Shown here: piece after piece, positions 34,764 to 41,588 of the stretch
Layout: every line of letters starts with the position of its first letter
Position numbering within the stretch: position 1 is the first letter of the stretch
Assembly (NCBI GenBank): GCA_964399535.1
Contig: CAYNRE010000055.1
Span: 62,001 to 126,000 of the forward strand
From: CAYNRE01 sp964399535
GTDB lineage: Bacteria > Planctomycetota > Planctomycetia > Pirellulales > CAYNRE01
Direction of reading: 5' to 3'
DNA length: 64,000 nt
Position numbers and translations under genes: made by a program
Notes under the pieces: model-generated
What the model saw: only the letters and a program-made list of their open reading frames with translations
The model's database searches: none
Told to the model about the DNA's origin: nothing

Positions 34764-34809
34764 GAAATGAGCAGGAAGAGCGGTTTCGCAATTCGCCTCA
34801 GTTCTATCA

Positions 34810-34856
34810 GGCACGGCCATCTTTACGATCGCGGGAGAGGGCCGTGCCTTCTTCTT
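34810..34856 (+). terminator. Intrinsic terminator after the lipoprotein gene
   Basis: GGCACGGCC at 34810 pairs exactly with GGCCGTGCC ending at 34848 across a loop of about 21 bases, and TTCTTCTT follows. It separates the lipoprotein gene from the next operon. Confidence 0.68.
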
Positions 34857-34883
34857 GGCAACCTCATCCGGCGGTTGTCGGCT

Positions 34884-34916
34884 CGCCGTGCGATCGACCA
34901 ATCGAATCGCACGGCG
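34884..34916. promoter_or_regulatory. Inverted repeat just upstream of a sigma-54 promoter
   Basis: CGCCGTGCGAT and ATCGCACGGCG are exact eleven-base inverted arms separated by eleven bases. The repeat ends nine bases before the -24 element at 34926. No T-run follows, so a binding site is more likely than a terminator. Confidence 0.45.
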
Positions 34917-34925
34917 GGCCCCGAT

Positions 34926-34941
34926 TGGCACACTGATTGCA
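34926..34941 (+). promoter_or_regulatory. Sigma-54 promoter before the CsbD-DUF883 operon
   Basis: TGGCACA-CTGA-TTGCA, matching the consensus at all but the last base of the -24 half. It ends 103 bases before the ATG at 35045 and would drive the operon 35045-36826. Confidence 0.87.
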
Positions 34942-35044
34942 GTTGAATGCGTTTCAACAACACCGGCTGGTGCGGCCCGCGCATCAGGGCGCGGCGGTCG
35001 GCCAAAACGAGGGAACCGAATCGCCAGCGAAAGGAATTCTCACG

Positions 35045-35536
35045 ATGATCGATCAAGAAATCATCCAAGGCAGATGGGAAGAAGTGCGGGGAAAGCTGCG
35101 GGAACGATGGTCGCAATTGACCGACGACGATCTCGGGCAGTTCGAGGGCGATGTCGATCAACTCGTCGGCAAGATTCATCAAAAAACCGGTGCGGCGCGG
35201 GCCAGTGTCGAGCGGTACCTGGCTCAGGTAACCGATCAACTTGGCGAGCTGGCCGAGTCTCTCGAAGAGGGTGCCACCCGAACTCGCGGCATGCTCGCCG
35301 AAGGCTACGCCGAGGCCGAAGAGATCATTCGTGATCGACCGGGTCAATCGATGGCCGTGGCGCTGGGGGTTGGCATCGTGGCCGGGCTCGGATTGGCCGT
35401 TCTGCTGCGTGAACGGCCCCCCGGTCCGCCGCGAGCCAGTCGGCGCACGGCGAACCTGGAACGATTTGGCCAACAGCTTCTCGAGTCGCTGAGTTCCGCC
35501 GTGCCCGACTCGATCACAGATCGCTTGCGAAGGTAA
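35045..35536 (+). CDS. CsbD domain fused to DUF883/YqjD-like membrane anchor
   Basis: A 163-residue fusion. Residues 1-55 are a CsbD domain (IDQEIIQGRWEEVRGKLRERW, QLTDDDLGQFEGDVDQLVGKIHQKTG). Residues 60-163 follow the ElaB/YqjD (DUF883) pattern: an amphipathic helix, then IIRDRPGQSMAVALGVGIVAGLGLAVLL, a single C-terminal membrane helix with the family's RxxPxxS/A-lead, and a basic tail. YqjD in E. coli binds ribosomes at the membrane in stationary phase; whether that applies here is unknown. AAAGGA is nine bases before the ATG. First gene of an operon of five short membrane proteins. Confidence 0.88.
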   Translation: MIDQEIIQGRWEEVRGKLRERWSQLTDDDLGQFEGDVDQLVGKIHQKTGAARASVERYLAQVTDQLGELAESLEEGATRTRGMLAEGYAEAEEIIRDRPGQSMAVALGVGIVAGLGLAVLLRERPPGPPRASRRTANLERFGQQLLESLSSAVPDSITDRLRR

Positions 35537-35551
35537 TCAAGGGACCGAATC

Positions 35552-35962
35552 ATGACTGGCGCTTGTCGGCGGCGACCCGCGGCCCCGTCGCCCGTCGAAC
35601 TCGATCAGACCCGAACGGAACTGCGGCGCGATCTAGAAGGCGTCGCGATCGCGGTCCGGAAGTGGATCGATTGGCGGCGGCACGTCCGGGCGCATCCCGG
35701 GCGCGCCCTTGGCCTGGCCCTGGGGCTGGGCGCGCTGGTCGGATTGAGGCGGCGGCCGCAGCGCACCGCCCCCACGCAGATCAGCGAAACGGCCTCCCCG
35801 CTCCGGCAATCTGCTCAACGGATCGCCGGGCGTGGAGTTTCGGTGCTGGCTGAATGGTTGATTTTCCGCGGCCTAGACCATTGGCAGGATCGGCCGTTCG
35901 ATTCACGGGCCGTGGAAACGCGGCCGCACGCGGAGCTCATTCCAGAAGGAGTGGTCCCATGA
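35552..35962 (+). CDS. Small DUF3618-like membrane-anchored protein
   Basis: A 136-residue basic protein. ELDQTRTELRRDLEGVAIAVRKWIDWRRHVRAHPGRAL (written in parts: amphipathic ELDQTRTELRRDL helix, then RRHVRAHPGRALGLALGLGALVG) resembles the DUF3618/YqjD arrangement of an amphipathic helix leading to one short membrane segment (about 52-64). The C-terminal half has a second weakly hydrophobic stretch (SVLAEWLIFRGLDHW). Family assignment is tentative. It starts 15 bases after the CsbD-DUF883 gene and overlaps the next gene by ATGA. Confidence 0.65.
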   Translation: MTGACRRRPAAPSPVELDQTRTELRRDLEGVAIAVRKWIDWRRHVRAHPGRALGLALGLGALVGLRRRPQRTAPTQISETASPLRQSAQRIAGRGVSVLAEWLIFRGLDHWQDRPFDSRAVETRPHAELIPEGVVP

Positions 35963-36153
35963 TCGCTCCCGCATCGCGACGTGATGTGAATCGAGGTTTA
36001 CCGATGTCGATCGCCGGTCGGCGATCTCACGCGGTGCCAACGATCGCCTGGCGAAGTTTCCGCAAGCGGCCGCTGCTCGGTCTGGTGATGGCGGCGGTAG
36101 TGGGTTGGGGGCTGGCCAAGATTTGGAATCGATTTTGGTCGCCCTGTGATTAA
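35959..36153 (+). CDS. Small basic single-pass membrane protein
   Basis: A 64-residue protein with a basic N-terminal half and one C-terminal hydrophobic helix (RKRPLLGLVMAAVVGWGLAKIW). The layout is that of YqjK/DUF883-type anchors, KRPLLGLVMA being similar to the RPxxxLxxA entry of those helices. It starts in the ATGA overlap with the previous gene, which supports coupled translation; an in-frame ATG at 36004 is an alternative start. Confidence 0.6.
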   Translation: MIAPASRRDVNRGLPMSIAGRRSHAVPTIAWRSFRKRPLLGLVMAAVVGWGLAKIWNRFWSPCD

Positions 36154-36177
36154 CCGTCTCAGTCTGTCGAGGCTGCC

Positions 36178-36612
36178 ATGAGCACACCTTCTCCAACCGC
36201 CGACGTGTTCCGCAGAGCCCAGGGATTGGGGGCGGATTTGAAACAGGTCGCCGCCCAGCAGTCGCGCGTGTTTCGAAGCGATCTGTCGGAGCTATTCGGC
36301 TTCGCGGTCCGTGGAATCGGAATCGGCCTGGCGGCCGGAGCGCTGATCGTGCTCGGGGTCCCCTTGGCCCTGGCCTCCGCGATCGTCGTCGTGGCACAGT
36401 ACCTTCACCTGTCCTTGGCGGCCACCCTGCTGGTGATGGGACTCGGCTGCAGTGTGGCGGGTATTGCCCTTTCGATCCAGCTATGCCGCGCCGCCCGACG
36501 GGGTCGATGGTTCGAGCGAAGCGTGTCTGAGCTGCAGAAGAATCTCGCATGTTTTCGGGCGACTTCGGCAGACGCCGGCACCGCGCCCGATGGTTCAACA
36601 CGGTTGCCCTAA
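36178..36612 (+). CDS. Phage holin family protein (YqjE-like, DUF1469)
   Basis: A 144-residue protein with an N-terminal amphipathic helix (LGADLKQVAAQQSRVFRSDLSELFGFAVRG), two tightly spaced membrane helices (about 45-67 and 74-98), and a charged C-terminal helix, the layout of YqjE/Actinobacterial holin-type proteins. In E. coli yqjE lies in an operon with yqjD and yqjK, and this gene likewise lies among DUF883-like genes. The holin label is a family name; lysis function is not implied. Confidence 0.8.
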   Translation: MSTPSPTADVFRRAQGLGADLKQVAAQQSRVFRSDLSELFGFAVRGIGIGLAAGALIVLGVPLALASAIVVVAQYLHLSLAATLLVMGLGCSVAGIALSIQLCRAARRGRWFERSVSELQKNLACFRATSADAGTAPDGSTRLP

Positions 36613-36628
36613 GAAAGAGAGACCGATC

Positions 36629-36826
36629 ATGGCCCAAGCAGCGACCCGAAAGAATGCTCGCCGTACGACTCCGACGACCGAGGAACGCGCCCTCGAACAA
36701 ATGCGCGAAATCAAGACCGACGCCATCGAGTATCTCACGGAGTATGCCCGCGAAAACCCTGGCTATGCGGCCCTGGTGTGCCTGGGGGTCGGCTTCTGTC
36801 TCGGCTGGAAACTGAAACCCTGGTAA
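36629..36826 (+). CDS. Small DUF883-like tail-anchored protein
   Basis: A 65-residue protein. A basic start (MAQAATRKNARRTTP) leads to a helix (LEQMREIKTDAIEYLTEYARENPGYAA) and a C-terminal membrane segment (LVCLGVGFCLGWKLKPW). The ENPGYAALxxLGxGFxLGWxLxPW end is typical of DUF883-related anchors. It begins 16 bases after the YqjE-like gene and closes the operon. Confidence 0.72.
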   Translation: MAQAATRKNARRTTPTTEERALEQMREIKTDAIEYLTEYARENPGYAALVCLGVGFCLGWKLKPW

Positions 36827-36869
36827 GGCCGAACGTCCGTTGCTGCTGAGCGAGGGGCCCGAACTTCCT

Positions 36870-36885
36870 TGGCGCGAGATCTGCA
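36870..36885 (+). promoter_or_regulatory. Sigma-54 promoter before DUF1328 gene
   Basis: TGGCGCG-AGAT-CTGCA: exact GG-N10-GC spacing with one change in each half from the consensus. It ends 52 bases before the ATG at 36938. Confidence 0.68.
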
Positions 36886-36937
36886 AACTTTCGCCAGCGC
36901 CGCTTCAAGAAACCATTTGTTCACGGGAGAAACCATC

Positions 36938-37111
36938 ATGTTGTACTGGACGATCGTTTTCTTGGTGATCGCATTGATCGCCGGATTCCTCGGATTCACG
37001 GGCGTCTACGTTGCCGCCGCCGGAATCGCCCGGTTGTTGTTCTTTCTTTTCCTGGTGTTGTTCATCTTGAGCCTGATCTTCGGAGGGCTGCCGCGCGGCG
37101 GCAACATTTAA
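36938..37111 (+). CDS. DUF1328 family small membrane protein (YtjA-like)
   Basis: A 57-residue two-helix membrane protein. MLYWTIVFLVIALIAGFLGF, the Ala/Gly-rich turn and IARLLFFLFLVLFILSLIFGG match DUF1328 closely. These proteins are small inner-membrane proteins often found with CsbD and general-stress genes; role unknown. GGGAGA precedes the ATG, and a sigma-54 element is 52 bases upstream. Confidence 0.9.
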   Translation: MLYWTIVFLVIALIAGFLGFTGVYVAAAGIARLLFFLFLVLFILSLIFGGLPRGGNI

Positions 37112-37452
37112 CGCACTTGGATGCCGCGCCACCTGGTGCGGCCCTCTGAGCAAGGTGAATCGGACACCCCGAAGCCCCAGCCATGGCGTCTCCAGTGATA
37201 CCAAGGGAGACAGGTCGCTGCTGACAGAGCACTCACGACGACGGCTCATCTCTCGATCTGCCTCCCTTGGATTACAACGGCGGAGCCAATCGGTGGCGCC
37301 CGTCGACGGCGGCGAGCGGCTCGCGCCGAGCAGGTTCAGGCGAGCCGGGTCGGCGCCCGCCTCGTCGAGTCGCGAGCGGCCGTTTCCAGGGGAAGCTAGC
37401 CGATTTACCAACCGACCAAGTAAGGGGCAGATTGCATCGAAAGGGCGTCATC
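37112..37452. other. Intergenic region after DUF1328 gene
   Basis: A 341-base stretch without a supported gene. A hairpin GCCGCGCCA-CC-TGGTGCGGC (one mismatch) at 37123-37142, twelve bases after the DUF1328 stop, may end that transcript. No sigma-54 element with correct spacing was found before the next small frame. Confidence 0.45.
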
Positions 37453-37620
37453 ATGACTACCCAACGCGAGTCCTCTCGGCGAAGCGACTATCAAGCGACG
37501 CGTCGGCCCAGGTACGCCGCGGCAGATCGCACCCCAGGGCCGCCCAAGCGGCCCCAGGATGCCAAATGGGTTGAAACAAGCAGTGATACTCGCCGGCGCG
37601 CGACGACTCGGGGAAATTGA
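37453..37620 (+). CDS. Small basic hypothetical protein
   Basis: A 55-residue, very hydrophilic frame rich in Arg, Thr, Ser and Pro (MTTQRESSRRSDYQATRRPR...). It has no membrane segment or known motif and is probably disordered. AAAGGG is about eight bases before the ATG. Assigned only because of the ribosome site and its place in a run of short stress-type genes; it may be spurious. Confidence 0.38.
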   Translation: MTTQRESSRRSDYQATRRPRYAAADRTPGPPKRPQDAKWVETSSDTRRRATTRGN

Positions 37621-37669
37621 CAAGCCACGTAGTCGACAAACAGAGCGCGGCACCCGGCGCGAAAAGAAT

Positions 37670-37697
37670 CCCCGCCGGGCCGATCGGCCCGGCGGGG
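37670..37697 (-). terminator. Terminator after the PEP-CTERM gene (perfect 28-base palindrome)
   Basis: CCCCGCCGGGCC-GATC-GGCCCGGCGGGG has perfect twelve-base arms. On the minus strand the hairpin is followed by ATTCTTTTC, so it ends the PEP-CTERM transcript; the plus-strand side lacks a T-run. Confidence 0.72.
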
Positions 37698-37785
37698 GGC
37701 GGAATATACCGGCGTCGGGTCACTCCGATTCGCCGTGGGGTCTCTAGTCTCGAGCGGCTCGTGTGTGGCGGGTCGCAATCAGCGC

Positions 37786-38802
37786 TTAGCGACGGACTCG
37801 TCGCCGCCAGGCTAGACCCAACCCCATCAGGCCCACAATGCCAAGCGCCAGAGTGCTGGGCTCGGGAACGACTCCGAAGTTGACCGCTACGTTTTGATTG
37901 CCGAGGAAGGCACCAACGTAGGCGGGGTCGTAGTTGTCGTTCAGGGCCTCGTGATTCTCGGGATCGTAGCCGCCGATGTACTCGTAAAACTCATACCGGC
38001 GGCTCACCGCCTCGTTGCCTTCGAGCAGATCGCCCTCGTCGGTCAGTTCCGACTTGCCAGGGTTCTCGGGGTCGGTCTGCAGCAGATACCACTCCACCTC
38101 GGTTTCGCTATCGGGCGGCACGAGCGCATTGCCGACTACCAAGTCGTCGAGTTCCACCGGCTCGGCGTCCTGCACCTCGGTGGTAAACACCTTGGCCCAA
38201 ATCGCCTCGCCAAACTGCAGTTCGTTTTCGGCCGGCGGGGCCGCGATCACGGCCATCACCCCTACCGGATTGGCCGGGTTCACCGGCGGTGCTGCCACGA
38301 AGACGGGCGCCGGAACTCTCACGTTGGAACCCGCGGCGACCAGCGTTCCATTGCCGCCGTCGAGCAGCCAACGGTAAATCGTGTTCGACGGATTCTTATT
38401 GAGCGCGATTCCGAAATGGTCGCCCGGCACATTCGGATACGCCGGCTCGCCGCCATACTGCGGGTAGAACAACGAGTGTCCGCCAGTCGGGGCATAAGTG
38501 CCGGAATCGGTGCCGACGGTCCAGGCGCCGTTGTTATAAGTGCTCTCGTAGCGAACGTAGGTATTCACGCCGTCGGTCGTGATGATCGGATCGCCGTACC
38601 GATTGTACGGTGCCCCGAATGTGGAATACACGTTGGAAGGAAGACAGTCGTCGAGCTCGATCTCGAATCCGTGCGCGGTCTGTCCCGTGTCGTTGATGCA
38701 ATCGAAGTTTCCGAGACTGCCGTATATGATTCCAGCGGCATGGGAAGTGCCGGCCCAAACCGGCGCAAGGGCAAGACAGGTCAGCAAGGCGACGGGTTTC
38801 AT
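37786..38802 (-). CDS. PEP-CTERM sorting domain protein
   Basis: A 338-residue exported protein. An N-terminal signal peptide (MKPVALLTCLALAPVWAGTSHA) precedes a beta-rich extracytoplasmic region with many Asn, Tyr and Gly. The C-terminus is a textbook PEP-CTERM signal: VPEPSTLALG, a hydrophobic helix (IVGLMGLGLAW) and RRRVRR. PEP-CTERM proteins are processed by exosortase and exported to the surface or the matrix; no exosortase gene is in the window. A near-perfect sigma-54 site lies 237 bases upstream and a strong terminator follows. Confidence 0.9.
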   Translation of the reverse strand: MKPVALLTCLALAPVWAGTSHAAGIIYGSLGNFDCINDTGQTAHGFEIELDDCLPSNVYSTFGAPYNRYGDPIITTDGVNTYVRYESTYNNGAWTVGTDSGTYAPTGGHSLFYPQYGGEPAYPNVPGDHFGIALNKNPSNTIYRWLLDGGNGTLVAAGSNVRVPAPVFVAAPPVNPANPVGVMAVIAAPPAENELQFGEAIWAKVFTTEVQDAEPVELDDLVVGNALVPPDSETEVEWYLLQTDPENPGKSELTDEGDLLEGNEAVSRRYEFYEYIGGYDPENHEALNDNYDPAYVGAFLGNQNVAVNFGVVPEPSTLALGIVGLMGLGLAWRRRVRR

Positions 38803-39038
38803 TTGGCTACCTTTAGTTGGCTAAACCCAGTTTGAAAAAAGCCCCTCATCAATCTCTCTGCGCTCTGCGCGCTCCTGCTTCTCTGGCGGGCGATTCGCTT
38901 CGCTGGGTCCTCCATCCCAACGGTGCACAAATAGCCCATCGACCGTAAAACTCTTCGACGGCGTATCGTAACCAGGCGATCTGAAGAATCCACCGCCGTT
39001 CCGTCCACGAGGAATTCTCGAGACGGTGGCCTGCCGAA

Positions 39039-39054
39039 CTGCAAAATGAGTGCC
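39039..39054 (-). promoter_or_regulatory. Sigma-54 promoter upstream of the PEP-CTERM gene
   Basis: Minus strand CGGCACT-CATT-TTGCA: GGCAC core and TTGCA exact, GG-N10-GC exact. It is 237 bases before the ATG at 38802, the longest leader among these sites. Confidence 0.75.
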
Positions 39055-39067
39055 GAGTGAATCGATT

Positions 39068-39090
39068 CGCGAGGTGAACGCGAAACCTCG
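39068..39090. promoter_or_regulatory. Inverted repeat just upstream of the PEP-CTERM sigma-54 site
   Basis: GCGAGGT and ACCTCGC, exact seven-base arms around nine bases, 13 bases upstream of the -24 element on the minus strand. Placement resembles the repeat at 34884-34916. Confidence 0.38.
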
Positions 39091-39367
39091 CTCGAATGGC
39101 GTTGGCGAGGCCGACTCTTACGGCAACGTCAGGAAAGTAAGCAGGTGGCGCACGATGCTCTGCGCAGTCGCGTGCGCGCGCGCTAAACGCGGTCACATGC
39201 TTTTGGGGGGATGGCCCCGGCCAGGCGAACTCCGTCACGACACGCGACGCAAAGCGAGGGCGTCGCAGGTGGGCGATTCTCGCGATACTGGCGGTGTGAG
39301 AGGCGAAAGTCAGCGGCTGACCAGTCCGCATGGCCGACGCGGCAGCGCTTCGTCGGGGAGGATTCGC

Positions 39368-40324
39368 TCAGCCCGTTACGGCCGAGATCACTTGCCAGAG
39401 CAGAAAGCCGATCATGCCCACGACCAGCAGCAGGCCTTCTCGCTGGCTGACGACCCGCCCCTTAAGCATGATCGGCACCAGCACCGCGACGAAGGCAATC
39501 ATTACGGGCAGATCGACCGTGAGCGAACGCGAGGCGACCGGCACGGGGCAAATCACGGCCACCAGCGCCAGCACCAACAGCAGGTTGAAGATATTCGAGC
39601 CGATCACGTTGCCGACGACGATGTCGGACTCGTTGCGGCGGGCGGCAACGATCGACGTGGCCAATTCGGGGAGCGAGGTACCCAGCGCCACGATGGTGAT
39701 ACCGATCACCAGCTCGCTTACCTGCATCCGCCGGGCCAGGAGAATTGCGGCCCAAACCATAAGCTGGGCTCCAACCACGAGTGCCACGAGCCCCAGGACC
39801 ATCATGCCCAGGCTACGGCCTGCCGGGGGCGGCGCGGCGGCGGTTGCGGCGATCTCCCGCTGCACGGCGCGCGATTCTTTTCGCGCGGCGCGAATGGTGT
39901 AGCCGGTAAACAAGACGAAACCAGCCAACAAAAAGAGCCCGTCCTGGCGGCTAATCAGGCCATCGGCTGCCAGGCCGAGTACGGCGATCGAGCAAGCGAT
40001 GGCGATCGGCAACTCGGCCCGCAACAGCCGCATGTGAACGTTCAGCGGGCGAAACATGGCCGCCACACCGAGAATCAGACCCACGTTGGCAATATTGCTT
40101 CCGACCAGGTCGCCGAAGGCCAGATCCGTGGTTCCCTTCAGGGCAGCCGAGATATCGAGGGCCAACTCGGGACACGAGGTGCCGTAGGCCACGAGCGTGA
40201 GCCCGATTACCAGGGGGCTGATTCCCAGGCGGGTGGCGATGCCCACCGCTCCGTTGAGCGTGACCTCGGCGCCGAAGTAAAGCACGACCAGTCCCAGTAG
40301 AAAAACCACCAGAGGCACCATCAT
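39368..40324 (-). CDS. Calcium/sodium antiporter (CaCA family, YrbG-like)
   Basis: A 318-residue membrane antiporter with ten predicted helices in two inverted halves. Both alpha-repeats are clear: TLVAYGTSCPELALDISAA with GDLVGSNIANVGLILG in the first half, and IVALGTSLPELATSIVAA with GNVIGSNIFNLLLVL in the second; the Glu residues in these repeats bind Ca2+/Na+. The ATG at 40324 has AAGGAG seven bases upstream. It follows the universal stress protein gene in the same direction by about 210 bases. Confidence 0.92.
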   Translation of the reverse strand: MMVPLVVFLLGLVVLYFGAEVTLNGAVGIATRLGISPLVIGLTLVAYGTSCPELALDISAALKGTTDLAFGDLVGSNIANVGLILGVAAMFRPLNVHMRLLRAELPIAIACSIAVLGLAADGLISRQDGLFLLAGFVLFTGYTIRAARKESRAVQREIAATAAAPPPAGRSLGMMVLGLVALVVGAQLMVWAAILLARRMQVSELVIGITIVALGTSLPELATSIVAARRNESDIVVGNVIGSNIFNLLLVLALVAVICPVPVASRSLTVDLPVMIAFVAVLVPIMLKGRVVSQREGLLLVVGMIGFLLWQVISAVTG

Positions 40325-40537
40325 CGGCGTTCTCCTTGCCTGACGAAATCCGATCGATCGAGGCCGCGCGGTGGGCAGCAACCGAACGGGCCGCCGAAGC
40401 GTGGTTACAACCAGGCGGCGTTGGCGGCGCTCAAGCGAGCCGCGCCTGCCCCGCCCCCGCCCAGGGCTTTGCCCGCCGGCCGTGCGGTGGTGGAATCAGG
40501 TGGCCCTGGCTGCACCGGGAGGAATGCGCGAGGGGGC

Positions 40538-41380
40538 TTAGTGGTCGAGAAACATGGGGATTGGCATGGCCGCCAGCAGGCTCTTGGTGACCGAACCCAG
40601 GAAGAAATCGCGAATGGACGCCTGGCCGTACGCCCCCATGACTAACATCCGTGCATTAAGCCGCTGGCAGGCCGCTTGAATTTGGCTCGCGATGGAGGTG
40701 GTGGAATCGGGCTCTTCGAGCAAAATCTCGACCTGATACTCGTAGCGCAGCAGCAACTGGCGGGCCCCCTCCGCGGCTTCGTGAGCGGTCGAGCGCTGGT
40801 CGGCGATGGTCAGCACGTGAACGGGAGATGAGCCTTCCAGGCCCGACGCAATGAACGACTTGAGCGCCCGGTTGGCCTGCAGGCTTCCATCGTAGGCGAC
40901 GACCACGTTCTGAGCATCGCCGGGCGGCAGGCCGGGCACGACGAGGGCCGGGCCGGGGCAGTGCTTGAGAATCGAGTTCAATAGCGACGAGAAGCCAAGG
41001 CCGCCGAGCGCGGCTGGCTCCTCGGTCCGGCCCAGCAGAAGCAGGTCGTAGCGCTGGGCGGCTCGGCTCAACTCGGCCGTTAGATCCTCGGTCAGGCAGG
41101 CGACATCCCAGGAGATTCCGGCGGCCGTACACCGATCGCGAAATCGCTGCGCCGTGGCCGCCAGCAGTTCTCGCACGCGGGCGGTGCGGGCGGCGTCGAG
41201 CTCGGCCTTAAAGGCCATGCCCCCCAGCGGAACCGGTTCGCGGGGCGAGATCAAGTCGGGATCGAGAATCGACGCCCCCGACAAATGCAGCGATCCACGT
41301 TGGGCGAGCGCTACCGAGTATTCGAGCAAGATCTCGTCGGTTTGATCGGGACGCAAACCTACCAGTGCCGCGCGATACAT
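40538..41380 (-). CDS. Tandem universal stress protein (UspA family)
   Basis: A 280-residue protein with two UspA-fold halves (about 1-148 and 155-280). The second half keeps the nucleotide-binding signature, VVVAYDGS at its start and MGAYGQASIRDFFLGSVTKSLL (GxxG...GS/T) near the end; the first half has a degraded version (LLGRTEEPAALGGLGFSSLLNSIL). Usp proteins bind ATP and rise under stress. A weak GG-N10-GC match at 41416-41431 (CGGGCCG-TCGT-GTGCT, minus) is not close enough to be called a promoter. Confidence 0.9.
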   Translation of the reverse strand: MYRAALVGLRPDQTDEILLEYSVALAQRGSLHLSGASILDPDLISPREPVPLGGMAFKAELDAARTARVRELLAATAQRFRDRCTAAGISWDVACLTEDLTAELSRAAQRYDLLLLGRTEEPAALGGLGFSSLLNSILKHCPGPALVVPGLPPGDAQNVVVAYDGSLQANRALKSFIASGLEGSSPVHVLTIADQRSTAHEAAEGARQLLLRYEYQVEILLEEPDSTTSIASQIQAACQRLNARMLVMGAYGQASIRDFFLGSVTKSLLAAMPIPMFLDH

Positions 41381-41588
41381 GGTTGGGATACCTCGTCAGG
41401 GGCGTACGAGTCGGCAGCACACGACGGCCCGGCCCCACCCTCGCTCGGCAAGGCCCAGGCTCGATCGCGGCCGTTAGTCTGCCAAGTCTTCCGCGGCCTG
41501 ACAACCCGGAAGCTAGGGGCCATTCGGTGGCGACCCACCGAGTGGTGTTGCGCCGCGCGGGCGAAGGAAGAGGTTGCTGCGTGGCCGA

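Larger units (their letters stand above)
38803..39367. other. Intergenic region upstream of the PEP-CTERM gene
   Basis: A 565-base gap. It contains a sigma-54 element (39039-39054, minus) and an inverted repeat directly upstream of it (39068-39090). A 160-codon minus-strand frame across it has no similarity, ribosome site or domain and is not accepted. The leader between promoter and PEP-CTERM start would be about 225 bases and could hold a small RNA or regulatory leader. Confidence 0.5.

Noticed and set aside
38849..39331. 160-codon minus-strand frame upstream of the PEP-CTERM gene
   Set aside because: No domain or ribosome site, and it runs across a good sigma-54 element and an inverted repeat.
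39050..40300. 416-codon plus-strand frame over the Ca2+/Na+ antiporter gene
   Set aside because: Gln/His/Arg/Gly-rich translation antisense to a well-conserved transporter; no family, no ribosome site.
41416..41431. GG-N10-GC match before the universal stress protein gene (CGGGCCG-TCGT-GTGCT)
   Set aside because: Four mismatches to the -24/-12 consensus; expected by chance in GC-rich DNA.
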